In this document: positions 46,988 through 55,328 of the stretch, piece after piece
Numbering within the stretch: the stretch's first letter is position 1
Layout: the number at the start of each line of letters is the position of its first letter
Source: Mesorhizobium sp. dw_380
GTDB taxonomy: Bacteria; Pseudomonadota; Alphaproteobacteria; Rhizobiales; Rhizobiaceae
Direction of reading: 5' to 3'
Length of the DNA stretch: 64,000 bases
NCBI RefSeq assembly: GCF_018588885.1
Contig: NZ_JAFFIW010000007.1
Coordinates: 124,001-188,000 of the forward strand
Position numbers and translations under genes: made by a program
The notes under the pieces: generated by a model
Told to the model about the DNA's origin: nothing
The model's input: the letters and a program-made list of their open reading frames with translations, nothing else
Database searches by the model: none

Positions 46988-48433
46988 ATGCATGAGAAAG
47001 AGAAAGACCTCATCAATGCCTTCCTGCGCGGTCAAGTGGACCGTCGCGGACTGATCAAGGGCCTGGGTGCGATGGGCCTTGCCGCCGGCACCGCCGGCAC
47101 GCTGCTCAACCTTGGGCAGACCCGCGCGCTGGCCGCCGATTTCGACTGGAAGGCGCATAAGGGCAAGACCATCAAGCTCCTGCTCAACAAGCATCCTTAT
47201 GCCGATGCGATGATCGCCGATCTGGAGAACTTCAAACAGCTGACCGGCATGAACGTCGTCTATGACGTGTTCCCCGAGGACGTCTATTTCGACAAGGTCA
47301 CGGCCGCGCTGTCGGCAAGCTCGCCCGAATACGATGCCTTCATGACCGGCGCCTACATGACCTGGACCTATGGTCCCGCCGGCTGGATCACCGATCTCAA
47401 CGAATGGATCAAGGACCCGGCCAAGACCAACCCGAACTATGCCTGGGACGACTTCCTGCCCGGCGTCAGGAATTCCTGTGCCTGGAACGGCAAGCCGGGC
47501 GGCGCGCTGGGTTCGGAGGATGCCAAGCAGTGGTGCATTCCGTGGGGCTTCGAGCAGAACAACATCACCTACAACAAGGGCATGTTCGACAAGGCGGGCG
47601 TTAAGGTCCCCGGCAACATGGACGAGATGGTGGCCGCGGCGGCCAAGCTCACCAAGGATGTCGGCGGCGGCGTCTACGGCATCGGCGTGCGCGGCTCGCG
47701 CTCCTGGGCGACGATCCATCCGGGCTTCCTGTCGGCCTACGCCAATTTCGACCAGAAGGACCTGAATGTGTCGGCCGACGGCAAATTGTCGGCCGCCATG
47801 AACACCGCACAGTCCAAGGCTTTCCACAAGCAGTGGGTGCAGATGATCCAGGAGAGCGGCCCCAAGGACTGGTCGACCTACACCTGGTATCAGGTCGGTA
47901 CCGATCTCGGCGCCGGCGCCTCGGCGATGATCTTCGACGCCGACATCCTCGGCTACTTCATGAATGGCGGCGACAACAAGATGGCCGGGAAGCTTGCCTT
48001 CGCCGCCTTCAAGGCCAACCCGGCCGCCAAGGCGCCGACACCGAACATCTGGATCTGGTCGCTGTCGATGTCCAACTTCTCCAAGGACAAGGACGCCACC
48101 TGGTACTTCATGCAATGGGCCTCGGGGCCGGAGCATGGGCTGTTCGGCGCCACCAAGATGGACTTCGTCAATCCGGTCCGCCAGTCGGTCTGGAAGGACG
48201 AGATGTTCCGCGAGAAGCTGAACAAGAGCTATCCGGGCTATGTCGAGATGTTCGACGCTTCGGCGCCGGGCGCCAGCATCAAGTTCACCGCGCAGCCGCT
48301 GTTCTTCGACCTCACCACCGAATGGGCGGCGACGCTGCAGAAGATGGTGTCCAAGGAGGTGCCGGTCGACGAGGGCCTCGACAAGCTCGCCGAAAGCATC
48401 AACGGCCAGCTCAAAGAGGCCGGTCTGGGTTAA
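46988..48433 (+). CDS. Polyol ABC transporter substrate-binding protein, Tat-type leader
   Basis: 481 residues from ATG 46988 with GGAGGAG upstream. The leader contains DRRGLIKGLGAMGLAAG, a twin-arginine motif and hydrophobic core, with cleavage near TRALAADF, so export by Tat is likely, in contrast to the Sec leaders of the other two family 1 binding proteins here. The body is a family 1 carbohydrate-binding protein. In Sinorhizobium a five-gene importer (mpt) with the same gene set takes up erythritol and related polyols; this one is probably its counterpart. Confidence 0.9.
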   Translation: MHEKEKDLINAFLRGQVDRRGLIKGLGAMGLAAGTAGTLLNLGQTRALAADFDWKAHKGKTIKLLLNKHPYADAMIADLENFKQLTGMNVVYDVFPEDVYFDKVTAALSASSPEYDAFMTGAYMTWTYGPAGWITDLNEWIKDPAKTNPNYAWDDFLPGVRNSCAWNGKPGGALGSEDAKQWCIPWGFEQNNITYNKGMFDKAGVKVPGNMDEMVAAAAKLTKDVGGGVYGIGVRGSRSWATIHPGFLSAYANFDQKDLNVSADGKLSAAMNTAQSKAFHKQWVQMIQESGPKDWSTYTWYQVGTDLGAGASAMIFDADILGYFMNGGDNKMAGKLAFAAFKANPAAKAPTPNIWIWSLSMSNFSKDKDATWYFMQWASGPEHGLFGATKMDFVNPVRQSVWKDEMFREKLNKSYPGYVEMFDASAPGASIKFTAQPLFFDLTTEWAATLQKMVSKEVPVDEGLDKLAESINGQLKEAGLG

Positions 48434-48440
48434 GTCGCAA

Positions 48441-48473
48441 CGAGGGCCGGCCTGCTTGGCGGGCCGGCCCTCG
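48441..48473 (+). terminator. GC-rich stem-loop after the polyol-binding-protein gene
   Basis: CGAGGGCCGGCC and GGCCGGCCCTCG form a perfect 12-bp stem seven bases after the stop codon. It lacks a clear T-run. As at 7892 and 41610, it separates binding protein and permease and may set their expression ratio. Confidence 0.75.
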
Positions 48474-48510
48474 TCACACCTTTTCATGTTTGCGATGCGG
48501 TGCCTGGACA

Positions 48511-48556
48511 TCGGACCCAAAAGTGGAATCCGGTTTTGGGAAAATCCGATGCTCGA
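48511..48556. repeat. Short interspersed repeat, CCCAAAA...TTTTGGG type
   Basis: CCCAAAA-GTGGAATCCGG-TTTTGGG is a small palindrome followed by AAAATCCGATGCTC. The sequence resembles a short repeat common between genes of Mesorhizobium and relatives (GACCC(G/A)AAAAGTGG...CCGGTTTT(C/G)GG); this is from memory. It lies in the 212-base gap between the binding-protein and permease genes, which otherwise holds nothing recognisable. Confidence 0.55.
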
Positions 48557-48645
48557 GAAAAAGCGCCGCAACTTCGCCCGACCGGCCGCCTTGCTCCCTT
48601 GGGCGGCCGGCAGGGGCGAAGCGACAGTAACAACGGAGCAGCTCG

Positions 48646-49569
48646 ATGACTGCGGTGGTATCGCAAAGGCACAAGCCATCCGGCTTCAGGATCAGCAAGC
48701 GGGTGCTGCCCTACGTTCTCAGCCTGCCGGCCTTGCTGGTCTGCATCGGCATCCTCATCCCGTTCCTGACCTCGGTCGTCTATTCCTTCCAGCGCTACCG
48801 GCTGAGCCAGCCCTGGGCGCGCCAGTTCAACTGGGGTGACAACTACATCTCCTTCTTCACCGACCCGAAGTTCTGGAACACGCTCAAGGTTTCGCTGCTC
48901 TATGCCGGCACCACGGTCGTGCTGGAGCTGCTTCTAGGCCTGGCCATCGCCTTGCTGCTGCAGAAGCGCTCGACACTGAACAACTTCATCTCGATCATGC
49001 TCTTGATGCCGCTGATGACGGCGCCGGCTCTTGCTGCGCTGATGTGGAAGCTGATGACCAATCCCGGCTTCGGCGTGCTGAGCTATCTCGCCAGCCTGAT
49101 CGGGCTGCAGGATTTCCGCTGGGCCTCGTCGCCGTCGACGGCCCTGTTCACCGTCGTGCTCGTCGACATCTGGGTCTATACGCCCTTCATCATGATCCTG
49201 CTGCTCGCCGGCCTGCGCAGCCTGCCGACACAGCCCTTCGAGGCTGCGGCCCTCGATGGCGTGCCGAGGAGCTTCGTGTTCTTCCGCATCACGCTGCCGA
49301 TGCTGACGCCCTACATCTTGACGGCGACGCTGTTTCGCCTGCTCGATTCCATCCAGCAGTTCGACATCATCTACGCGATGACACAAGGCGGGCCGGGCGA
49401 CACGCTCACAGTCTTCCAGGTCGAGGCCTACCTCAACTTCTTCCAGTCGACCAATGTCGGCCGCTCGGCGGCACTGATGATCATCCTTTGGGCGATCACC
49501 TATTTCCTCTCCAACATCTTCATCAAGAACTGGCTGCGGCTGCGCGAACGCGCCCGCGGCCAGGCATAG
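48646..49569 (+). CDS. Polyol ABC transporter permease, MalF type
   Basis: 307 residues (GGAG about ten bases upstream). A basic N-terminus is followed by VLPYVLSLPALLVCIGILIPFL and five further helices; the EAA loop is PFEAAALDGVPRSFVFFRITLPM. It forms the channel with the MalG-type permease ten bases downstream. Because two different ATPases follow, this transporter probably has a heterodimeric motor. Confidence 0.92.
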   Translation: MTAVVSQRHKPSGFRISKRVLPYVLSLPALLVCIGILIPFLTSVVYSFQRYRLSQPWARQFNWGDNYISFFTDPKFWNTLKVSLLYAGTTVVLELLLGLAIALLLQKRSTLNNFISIMLLMPLMTAPALAALMWKLMTNPGFGVLSYLASLIGLQDFRWASSPSTALFTVVLVDIWVYTPFIMILLLAGLRSLPTQPFEAAALDGVPRSFVFFRITLPMLTPYILTATLFRLLDSIQQFDIIYAMTQGGPGDTLTVFQVEAYLNFFQSTNVGRSAALMIILWAITYFLSNIFIKNWLRLRERARGQA

Positions 49570-49578
49570 GAGGCAGCA

Positions 49579-50436
49579 ATGGAACATACGTCCTTGCTGG
49601 AGCGCATCCTGCGCGGCGCAGCGCTGACGCTGGTCGTGATCTTCTTCATGTTCCCGATCGTCTGGATCTTCATGATGTCGTTCCAGACCAATGAGACCAT
49701 CCTGCGCATTCCCCCGCAGCTGGTCTTCGAGCCGACGCTCGCCAACTATACCGCACTGATCACCGGCAAGCTGATGACCGCCGCCGGCACGCTCGACATC
49801 GCCTTCATGCGCAATCTCTGGAATTCGGTGTTCCTGTCGGTGACCTCGGTTGCCGTCTCGCTGCTGCTCGGCGTGCCGGCTGCCTACGCCTTCGCGCGGC
49901 ACAAGTTCCGCGGCTCGGAGGATATCGCCTTCACGCTGCTGTCGTTCAGGTTCGCGCCGGCGCTGCTGGTGCTCCTGCCGCTCACCCTCTATTTCCAGAA
50001 GCTTGGGCTGGCGAACACCTATGTCGGACTGATCTGGGTCTATCAGCTGATCTGCCTGCCGTTGATCCTGTGGATCGTGCGCGGCTATTTCGAGGATATT
50101 CCCGCCGACATCGAATATGCCTACCGCATCGGCGGCCATTCCTGGTTCGCCACCTTCCGCAAGATCGCGCTGCCGCTCGCCGGCCCCGGCATCGCCGCCG
50201 CCGGCCTGCTCGCCTTCATCTTCGCCTGGAACAATTTTGTCTTCGCGCTGGTGCTAGCCTCGGCCGACAAGCAGCCGGTGACAGTCGGCGCGCTCGCCTT
50301 TATCACCTCCTCGGGCATCCAGTACGGCCAGATCTCGGCAGCCATCGTGCTTTCGATCACGCCGACGCTGGCGCTCGCCCTCTATGCACAGCGCTACCTG
50401 GTCGAAGGCCTGTCGCTTGGCGCGGTGAAAGGATAG
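49579..50436 (+). CDS. Polyol ABC transporter permease, MalG type
   Basis: 285 residues with GGAGG upstream. The first helix ALTLVVIFFMFPIVWIFMMSF is typical of MalG proteins. The EAA-like loop is IEYAYRIGGHSWFATFRKIALPL, in which the usual EAA triplet is EYA, and the end is RYLVEGLSLGAVKG. The altered loop may match the unusual ATPase pair. Confidence 0.92.
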   Translation: MEHTSLLERILRGAALTLVVIFFMFPIVWIFMMSFQTNETILRIPPQLVFEPTLANYTALITGKLMTAAGTLDIAFMRNLWNSVFLSVTSVAVSLLLGVPAAYAFARHKFRGSEDIAFTLLSFRFAPALLVLLPLTLYFQKLGLANTYVGLIWVYQLICLPLILWIVRGYFEDIPADIEYAYRIGGHSWFATFRKIALPLAGPGIAAAGLLAFIFAWNNFVFALVLASADKQPVTVGALAFITSSGIQYGQISAAIVLSITPTLALALYAQRYLVEGLSLGAVKG

Positions 50437-50438
50437 AA

Positions 50439-51557
50439 ATGGCCAGCCTCGAACTCAGAAAAATCGTCAAGCGCTACAAGAGCCAGACCGTCCTCGACAA
50501 TCTGTCGCTGACGGTCGCCGATGGCGAAACCCTGGTGCTGTTCGGACCCTCGGGCGCCGGCAAGACGGTGCTGCTGCGTCTTGTCGCCGGCGTCATCGAC
50601 CCGGATGAAGGCAAGATCCTCATTGGCGGCGACGACATGACCGATGTCGACGCGGAATTCCGCGGCGTCGGCATGGCGTTCCAGAATTTCGCCCTGTTTC
50701 CGCATATGAGCGCGTTCGACAATATCGCCACGCCGCTGCAGGCCAAGCGGTCCTCGCAAGGCGCCATCAAGGCCGGCGTCGAGAGCGTCGCCAAGCTGTT
50801 GAAGATCGCCCATGTGCTCTCGCACAAGCCGCGCGCGCTCTCCAACGGCCAGAAACAGCGCACGGCACTTGCCCGCGCTTTGGTCGGCTCGCCGCCGCTA
50901 CTGCTGCTCGACGATCCCTTGCGCAATGTCGACGCCAAGCTGCGCTTCGAGATGCGGCTCGAACTGCCGCGGCTGCTCGCCGATCGTGGCGCCACCGTCG
51001 TCTACGTTACCCAGGACTACAAGGAAGCAATGGCGCTTGGCGACCGCATCGCGGTGATGGCGCAAGGCGTCATCAGGCAGCTCGGCACGCCCGAGCAGAT
51101 CTATCGCGAGCCGGCCAACATCGAGATCGCGCGGCTGTTCGGCGATCCCACCATCAACCTGCTCGACGTCAAGCCCGCGCGGGATGCCAGGGGGATTTAT
51201 GTCGGTCTGTCGAATGTGCAAGTCTATCTCCCCGATGCTCCCGGGACCGCGGTTGGCCGCGATTGCATCATCGGGCTCAGGCCGGAGGCACTGCATTTCG
51301 TTGATGAAAACGAGCCTGGCGCCATTCCGGTGACGGTCGAGGCCGAGACGCCGCTCAACGAAAAGATCGTTACGCTGGTGCGCACCGTGCGCGGCCGCGA
51401 GATCCTGGTCTCGCGCCCGGCCGGGACGCCGGGCCGCAGCGAGGGCAAGGCCCATATCGCCGTCGACGGCAAGAGCGCCTTGCTGTTCGACCATGCGAGC
51501 GGCGAGCGCATCGGCTCCAAGAATGTCCTCAATTTGCGCAGCGGAGAAGCGGCATGA
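50439..51557 (+). CDS. ABC transporter ATPase 1 of the polyol importer, degenerate catalytic site
   Basis: 372 residues from ATG 50439. Walker A GPSGAGKT (36-43) and the Q-loop Gln82 are normal. However, the signature is LSNGQ (134-138, not LSGGQ), the Walker B end is LLLLDDP, so the catalytic Glu is Asp159, the D-loop is RNVDA, and the switch His is Gln192 (VTQDYKEAM). A MalK-type C-terminal domain follows. ATP binding is expected but hydrolysis in its own site should be weak. It overlaps the next ATPase gene by four bases and most likely forms a heterodimer with it. Confidence 0.9.
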   Translation: MASLELRKIVKRYKSQTVLDNLSLTVADGETLVLFGPSGAGKTVLLRLVAGVIDPDEGKILIGGDDMTDVDAEFRGVGMAFQNFALFPHMSAFDNIATPLQAKRSSQGAIKAGVESVAKLLKIAHVLSHKPRALSNGQKQRTALARALVGSPPLLLLDDPLRNVDAKLRFEMRLELPRLLADRGATVVYVTQDYKEAMALGDRIAVMAQGVIRQLGTPEQIYREPANIEIARLFGDPTINLLDVKPARDARGIYVGLSNVQVYLPDAPGTAVGRDCIIGLRPEALHFVDENEPGAIPVTVEAETPLNEKIVTLVRTVRGREILVSRPAGTPGRSEGKAHIAVDGKSALLFDHASGERIGSKNVLNLRSGEAA

Positions 51558-52678
51558 GCCCGAGCGCACTCACCATTTCCGGCGTCGACAAGTTCTATGG
51601 CCCGATCGACAGGGGCGTTCAGGCCGTCAAGAAGCTGACGATAGAGATCGGCAAGGGCGAGATCGTGGCGCTCCTCGGTTCGTCCGGCTGCGGCAAGACC
51701 TCGACGCTGCGCATGATCGCCGGCTTCGAAGAAGTCTCGCGCGGCACGATCTCGGTCGGCGGCCGGCAGGTGCACACCTTGCCGCCGGTCAAGCGCAATG
51801 TAGCGATGGCCTTCGAGGGCTATTCGCTCTATCCGCCGCTGACCGTTCGCGAGAACATGGCCTTCGCGCTCAAGGCGGCGAGGCTGCCGAAGAGCGAAGT
51901 CGAGGCCAAGGTCGCCAGCATCGCCAAGCTGCTCGAGATCGAGGACATACTGGAGCGCCATCCCAGTTCCATTTCAGGCGGCCAGCAGCAGCGTGCCAGC
52001 CTTGGCCGGGCGTTGATCCGCGAGGCCGACCTGCATCTTCTGGACGAGCCGATGGGGCAGCTCGAACCGCAGCTTCGCGCCGTGCTGCGCGGCCGCATCA
52101 AGCACTTCATCAAGGAGCGCGGCCTGACCGCGATCCTGGTCACCCACGACCAGACCGAGGCGAACGCACTTGCCGACCGCATCGCGGTCATGGAAGGCGG
52201 CGTGCTGCAGCAGTTCGACACGCCAGACCGGATCAAGGAACGCCCGGCGAACCTGTTCACCGGCACCTTTGTCGGCGAGCCGCCGATGAACGTTTTCGAG
52301 GCCTATGTCGGCTCCGCCGCCGGCAAGATCAATCTCAGACTGCCCGACGGCCTGTCCCTCGACTACGACAAGGATGCCTTCAGCGCTCCTGTTCGCGATC
52401 AGTTGCTCAGCCGCGAACGGGTCGTCATCGGCATCAGGCCCTACGCCGTGCGCCGCTCGAAGGAGGGCGTTCCGGCCAGGGTTTCGGCCAACCAATGGCT
52501 CGGCGACCAGACCCATATCGCCGCCGACTTCGCCGGCGGCTCGCTGGTCCTGGTCGAGCATGACCGCACCCGCCTCGACCTTGGCGCGCCGATCAACGTC
52601 AGCATCGATCCGAAAAACCTGCATGTCTTCGATCAGGCGAGCGGCGAGGCGATTTCGCACGGCATGGAGCTTGCTTGA
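51554..52678 (+). CDS. ABC transporter ATPase 2 of the polyol importer
   Basis: 374 residues. Walker A GSSGCGKT (42-49), signature ISGGQ (140-144), Walker B LHLLDEP with catalytic Glu165 and switch His198 (VTHDQTEAN) are present, but the Q-loop residue is Glu88 (AMAFEGYSLYPPL) and the D-loop reads MGQLEP. A MalK-type regulatory domain follows. It probably supplies the hydrolytically active site of a heterodimer with ATPase 1. Its TGA shares an A with the eryA start. Confidence 0.9.
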   Translation: MSPSALTISGVDKFYGPIDRGVQAVKKLTIEIGKGEIVALLGSSGCGKTSTLRMIAGFEEVSRGTISVGGRQVHTLPPVKRNVAMAFEGYSLYPPLTVRENMAFALKAARLPKSEVEAKVASIAKLLEIEDILERHPSSISGGQQQRASLGRALIREADLHLLDEPMGQLEPQLRAVLRGRIKHFIKERGLTAILVTHDQTEANALADRIAVMEGGVLQQFDTPDRIKERPANLFTGTFVGEPPMNVFEAYVGSAAGKINLRLPDGLSLDYDKDAFSAPVRDQLLSRERVVIGIRPYAVRRSKEGVPARVSANQWLGDQTHIAADFAGGSLVLVEHDRTRLDLGAPINVSIDPKNLHVFDQASGEAISHGMELA

Positions 52679-54231
52679 TGCGTGACATACTGATCGGCAT
52701 CGACGCCGGCACCTCTGTCATCAAGTCCATCGCCTTCGACACGGCGGGCCGGCAGATCGCCGCCGCCGCGCTGCCGAACCACTATGAGACGCTGCCGGGC
52801 GGCGGCGCCGAACAGGACCTGACGCAGACATGGGCCGACGCCGCCACGACCCTGCGCCAGCTCGCCGACAAGGTGCCTGATCTCGCCAGCCGGACCGTGG
52901 CGATCTCGGTCACCGGGCAAGGCGACGGCACCTGGCTGATCGACGCCAAGGGCGAGCCGGTGGCGAAGGGCTGGCTCTGGCTCGACGCGCGCGCGGCGGC
53001 AATCGTCGAGGAGATCCGCGCGCGACCCGAGGACCGGCTTCGCTTCGAAAAGACCGGCAGCGGGCTTGCCGCTTGCCAGCAGGGTTCGCAATTCGTGTTC
53101 ATGAAGCGCACCATGCCCGAAATGCTTGGCAAGGCGGCGACCGCGTTCCACTGCAAGGACTGGCTCTATTTCAAGCTGACCGGAGAACGTGCCACCGATC
53201 CGTCCGAGGGAACTTTCACCTTCGGCGACTTTCACACCCGCGACTACAGCGACGACGTGCTCGATGTGCTCGGCGTCGCCGATCTCAGGCATCTGCTGCC
53301 GCCGATCGTCGATGGCACCAGGCTCAGCACCGGGTTGTCGCGGGCGGCTGCCGACGCCACCGGGATGCTGGCCGGCACGCCAGTGGTGCTCGGCTATGTC
53401 GACGTCGTCTGCACCGCACTCGGCGCCGGCCTGCTCGACCGCAAGCGCAAGCCCGGCTGCTCGATCATCGGGTCCACCGGCATGCATATGCGGCTGGCCG
53501 AGACCCCGGACGATGTGCAGCTCAACGAAGCTGCGACCGGCTATACGATGGCGATGCCGGCGCCCGGCGTGTTTGCACAGATGCAGTCGAATTTGGCGGC
53601 GACGCTCAACATCGACTGGGTGCTCGGGCTCGCCTCCGGCATTCTCGCCTCGCAGGGCATTTCGCGCAGCAATGGCGAGATGATCGCGCTGGTCGATGCC
53701 TGGATCGCGGCAGCGCAGCCCGCCTCGCTGCTCTATCAGCCTTATGTGTCGGAGGCGGGTGAGCGGGGACCGTTCGTCGATGCCAACGCAAGGGCGGGCT
53801 TCGTCGGCATTTCCTCGCGGCACGGCTATGCGGACCTCGTCCGTGCCGTCTTCGAGGGGTTGGCCTTCGCCGCGCGCGACTGCTACGCCGCCATGGGGCC
53901 GCTGCCGCGCGAGGTCCGCCTCACCGGCGGCGCCGCCAGAAGCCCGGCCCTGCGCAAGATCCTCGGTGCCGCGTTGGGCGCCGATATACGCACCAGCGCG
54001 CGCGAGGAGGCGGGTGCCGCGGGCGCGGCGATGATCGCCGCTGTCTGCGTCGGTCTGTACCCGTCCATGGACGCGTGCGTCGGCGAATGGGTGACGCCGC
54101 TGCTCGGCGATGCCGAGCCGAGCGACCGCATCCTCGCCGCGATCTACGAGAAGATGACCCCATCCTACATGTTGGCGCACCAGGCATTGCGGCCGGTCTG
54201 GCGCGCCATGGCTTCAGTGCAGGCAAATTGA
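52678..54231 (+). CDS. eryA: Erythritol kinase (FGGY family)
   Basis: 517 residues from ATG 52678. The FGGY fold is clear: IGIDAGTSVIKSIAFD at the N-terminus, ISVTGQGDGTWLID, WLWLDARA, GVFA...GWVLG-like central region and the adenosine motif VRLTGGAARSPALRKILGAALGADI. It phosphorylates erythritol to D-erythritol 1-phosphate, the first step of the pathway. The position directly after the polyol importer and before eryB and eryC supports the assignment over xylulose or glycerol kinase. Confidence 0.9.
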   Translation: MRDILIGIDAGTSVIKSIAFDTAGRQIAAAALPNHYETLPGGGAEQDLTQTWADAATTLRQLADKVPDLASRTVAISVTGQGDGTWLIDAKGEPVAKGWLWLDARAAAIVEEIRARPEDRLRFEKTGSGLAACQQGSQFVFMKRTMPEMLGKAATAFHCKDWLYFKLTGERATDPSEGTFTFGDFHTRDYSDDVLDVLGVADLRHLLPPIVDGTRLSTGLSRAAADATGMLAGTPVVLGYVDVVCTALGAGLLDRKRKPGCSIIGSTGMHMRLAETPDDVQLNEAATGYTMAMPAPGVFAQMQSNLAATLNIDWVLGLASGILASQGISRSNGEMIALVDAWIAAAQPASLLYQPYVSEAGERGPFVDANARAGFVGISSRHGYADLVRAVFEGLAFAARDCYAAMGPLPREVRLTGGAARSPALRKILGAALGADIRTSAREEAGAAGAAMIAAVCVGLYPSMDACVGEWVTPLLGDAEPSDRILAAIYEKMTPSYMLAHQALRPVWRAMASVQAN

Positions 54232-54241
54232 GAAGTCGAGT

Positions 54242-55282
54242 ATGCGCAGGAAAATAGCGATCATCGGCGACAACTTCATGCTTCCGGAGGTGTTTCGCGC
54301 CAAAATCGAGAAGGTCGCGAGCGGCGACCTCGATATCAGGACATTGCAGACGGCCTGGCCCGACGAGCCGATGGAATTCGGCGATCCGGCGCTCGGCCTC
54401 GACAAGGTCAAGGAATATTTCGGCCACCCCGACGAGGTCGTCGATTTCATCGGCGATGCCGAGATACTGGTCACTCAGCTCGCGCCGCTGTCGGAGGGCA
54501 TGATGGGCCGCCTGCCGGCGCTCAAGCTTGTCGCGGTTTCTCGCGGCGGTCCGATCAACATCGACATGGCCGCGGCGCGAGCCCACGGCATCACAGTGGT
54601 CAATGTGCCCGGCCGCAACGCGACCGCCGTGGCCGAATTCACCATCGGCGCCATCCTTGCCGAGACGCGGCTGATCCGGGTCGGCCACGAGGCCTTGCGC
54701 AAGGGGGAATGGCGCGGCGATCTCTATCGCGCCGACCGCACCGGCCGCGAACTCGGCGAAATGACCGTCGGCGTCGTCGGCTATGGCAATATCGGCACGA
54801 AGGTGGTCCGGCTGCTGCGTGCCTTCGGCTGCCACGTCCTGGTCAGCGATCCCTATGTGCAGTTGAGCGCGGAGGATCGCAATGCTGGCGTCGAACTGGT
54901 TGGGCTCGACGATCTCCTATCCCGCTCCGACGTGGTCACGCTGCATTCGCGGGTGACCGAGGAGACGCGCGGCCTGATCGGTAAGGACACCATTGCGCGG
55001 ATGAAGCCCGGCGTGGTCTTCGTCAACACGGCGCGCGGGCCGCTGGTCGACTATGACGCGCTCTATGAGGCGCTGGTTTCAGGACAGATTGCCAGCGCCA
55101 TGCTGGAGACGTTCGCGGTCGAGCCGGTGCCATCGGATTGGCCCCTGCTGCAGCTTCCCAACGTGACGCTGACGCCGCATATCGCCGGCGCCTCGGTGCG
55201 CACCGTGACCTATGCCGCCGAGCAGGCCGCCGAAGAGGTGCGCCGCTACATCGCCGGCTTGCCTCCGGTCAATCCATGCTGA
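54242..55282 (+). CDS. D-isomer-specific 2-hydroxyacid dehydrogenase
   Basis: 346 residues. The NAD-binding domain has VGVVGYGNIGTKVVRLLRAFG (GxGxxG) with Asp at the end of strand 2 (VLVSDPY, NAD preference). The catalytic set Arg (NTARGPLVDYDAL is after the Arg-bearing HSRVTEETRG), Glu (AMLETFAVEPVP) and His (TPHIAGAS) follows the phosphoglycerate dehydrogenase family. It is not one of the five known erythritol-pathway enzymes. It sits between eryA and eryB, with ten bases to eryA and 46 to eryB. A role on tetronate or 4-phosphoerythronate-type compounds is a guess. Confidence 0.85.
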   Translation: MRRKIAIIGDNFMLPEVFRAKIEKVASGDLDIRTLQTAWPDEPMEFGDPALGLDKVKEYFGHPDEVVDFIGDAEILVTQLAPLSEGMMGRLPALKLVAVSRGGPINIDMAAARAHGITVVNVPGRNATAVAEFTIGAILAETRLIRVGHEALRKGEWRGDLYRADRTGRELGEMTVGVVGYGNIGTKVVRLLRAFGCHVLVSDPYVQLSAEDRNAGVELVGLDDLLSRSDVVTLHSRVTEETRGLIGKDTIARMKPGVVFVNTARGPLVDYDALYEALVSGQIASAMLETFAVEPVPSDWPLLQLPNVTLTPHIAGASVRTVTYAAEQAAEEVRRYIAGLPPVNPC

Positions 55283-55328
55283 GGGTGGCGGCCATGGCAG
55301 ACCAATCCGGCATCGAGGCCCAGGCGGG

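Noticed and set aside
46964..48679. 571-codon open frame on the minus strand across the polyol-binding-protein gene
   Set aside because: It mirrors the clear family 1 binding-protein gene and has low-complexity composition without recognisable motifs.
52633..54180. 515-codon minus-strand open frame across eryA
   Set aside because: It is antisense to the FGGY kinase with intact motifs; no motif in the reverse frame.
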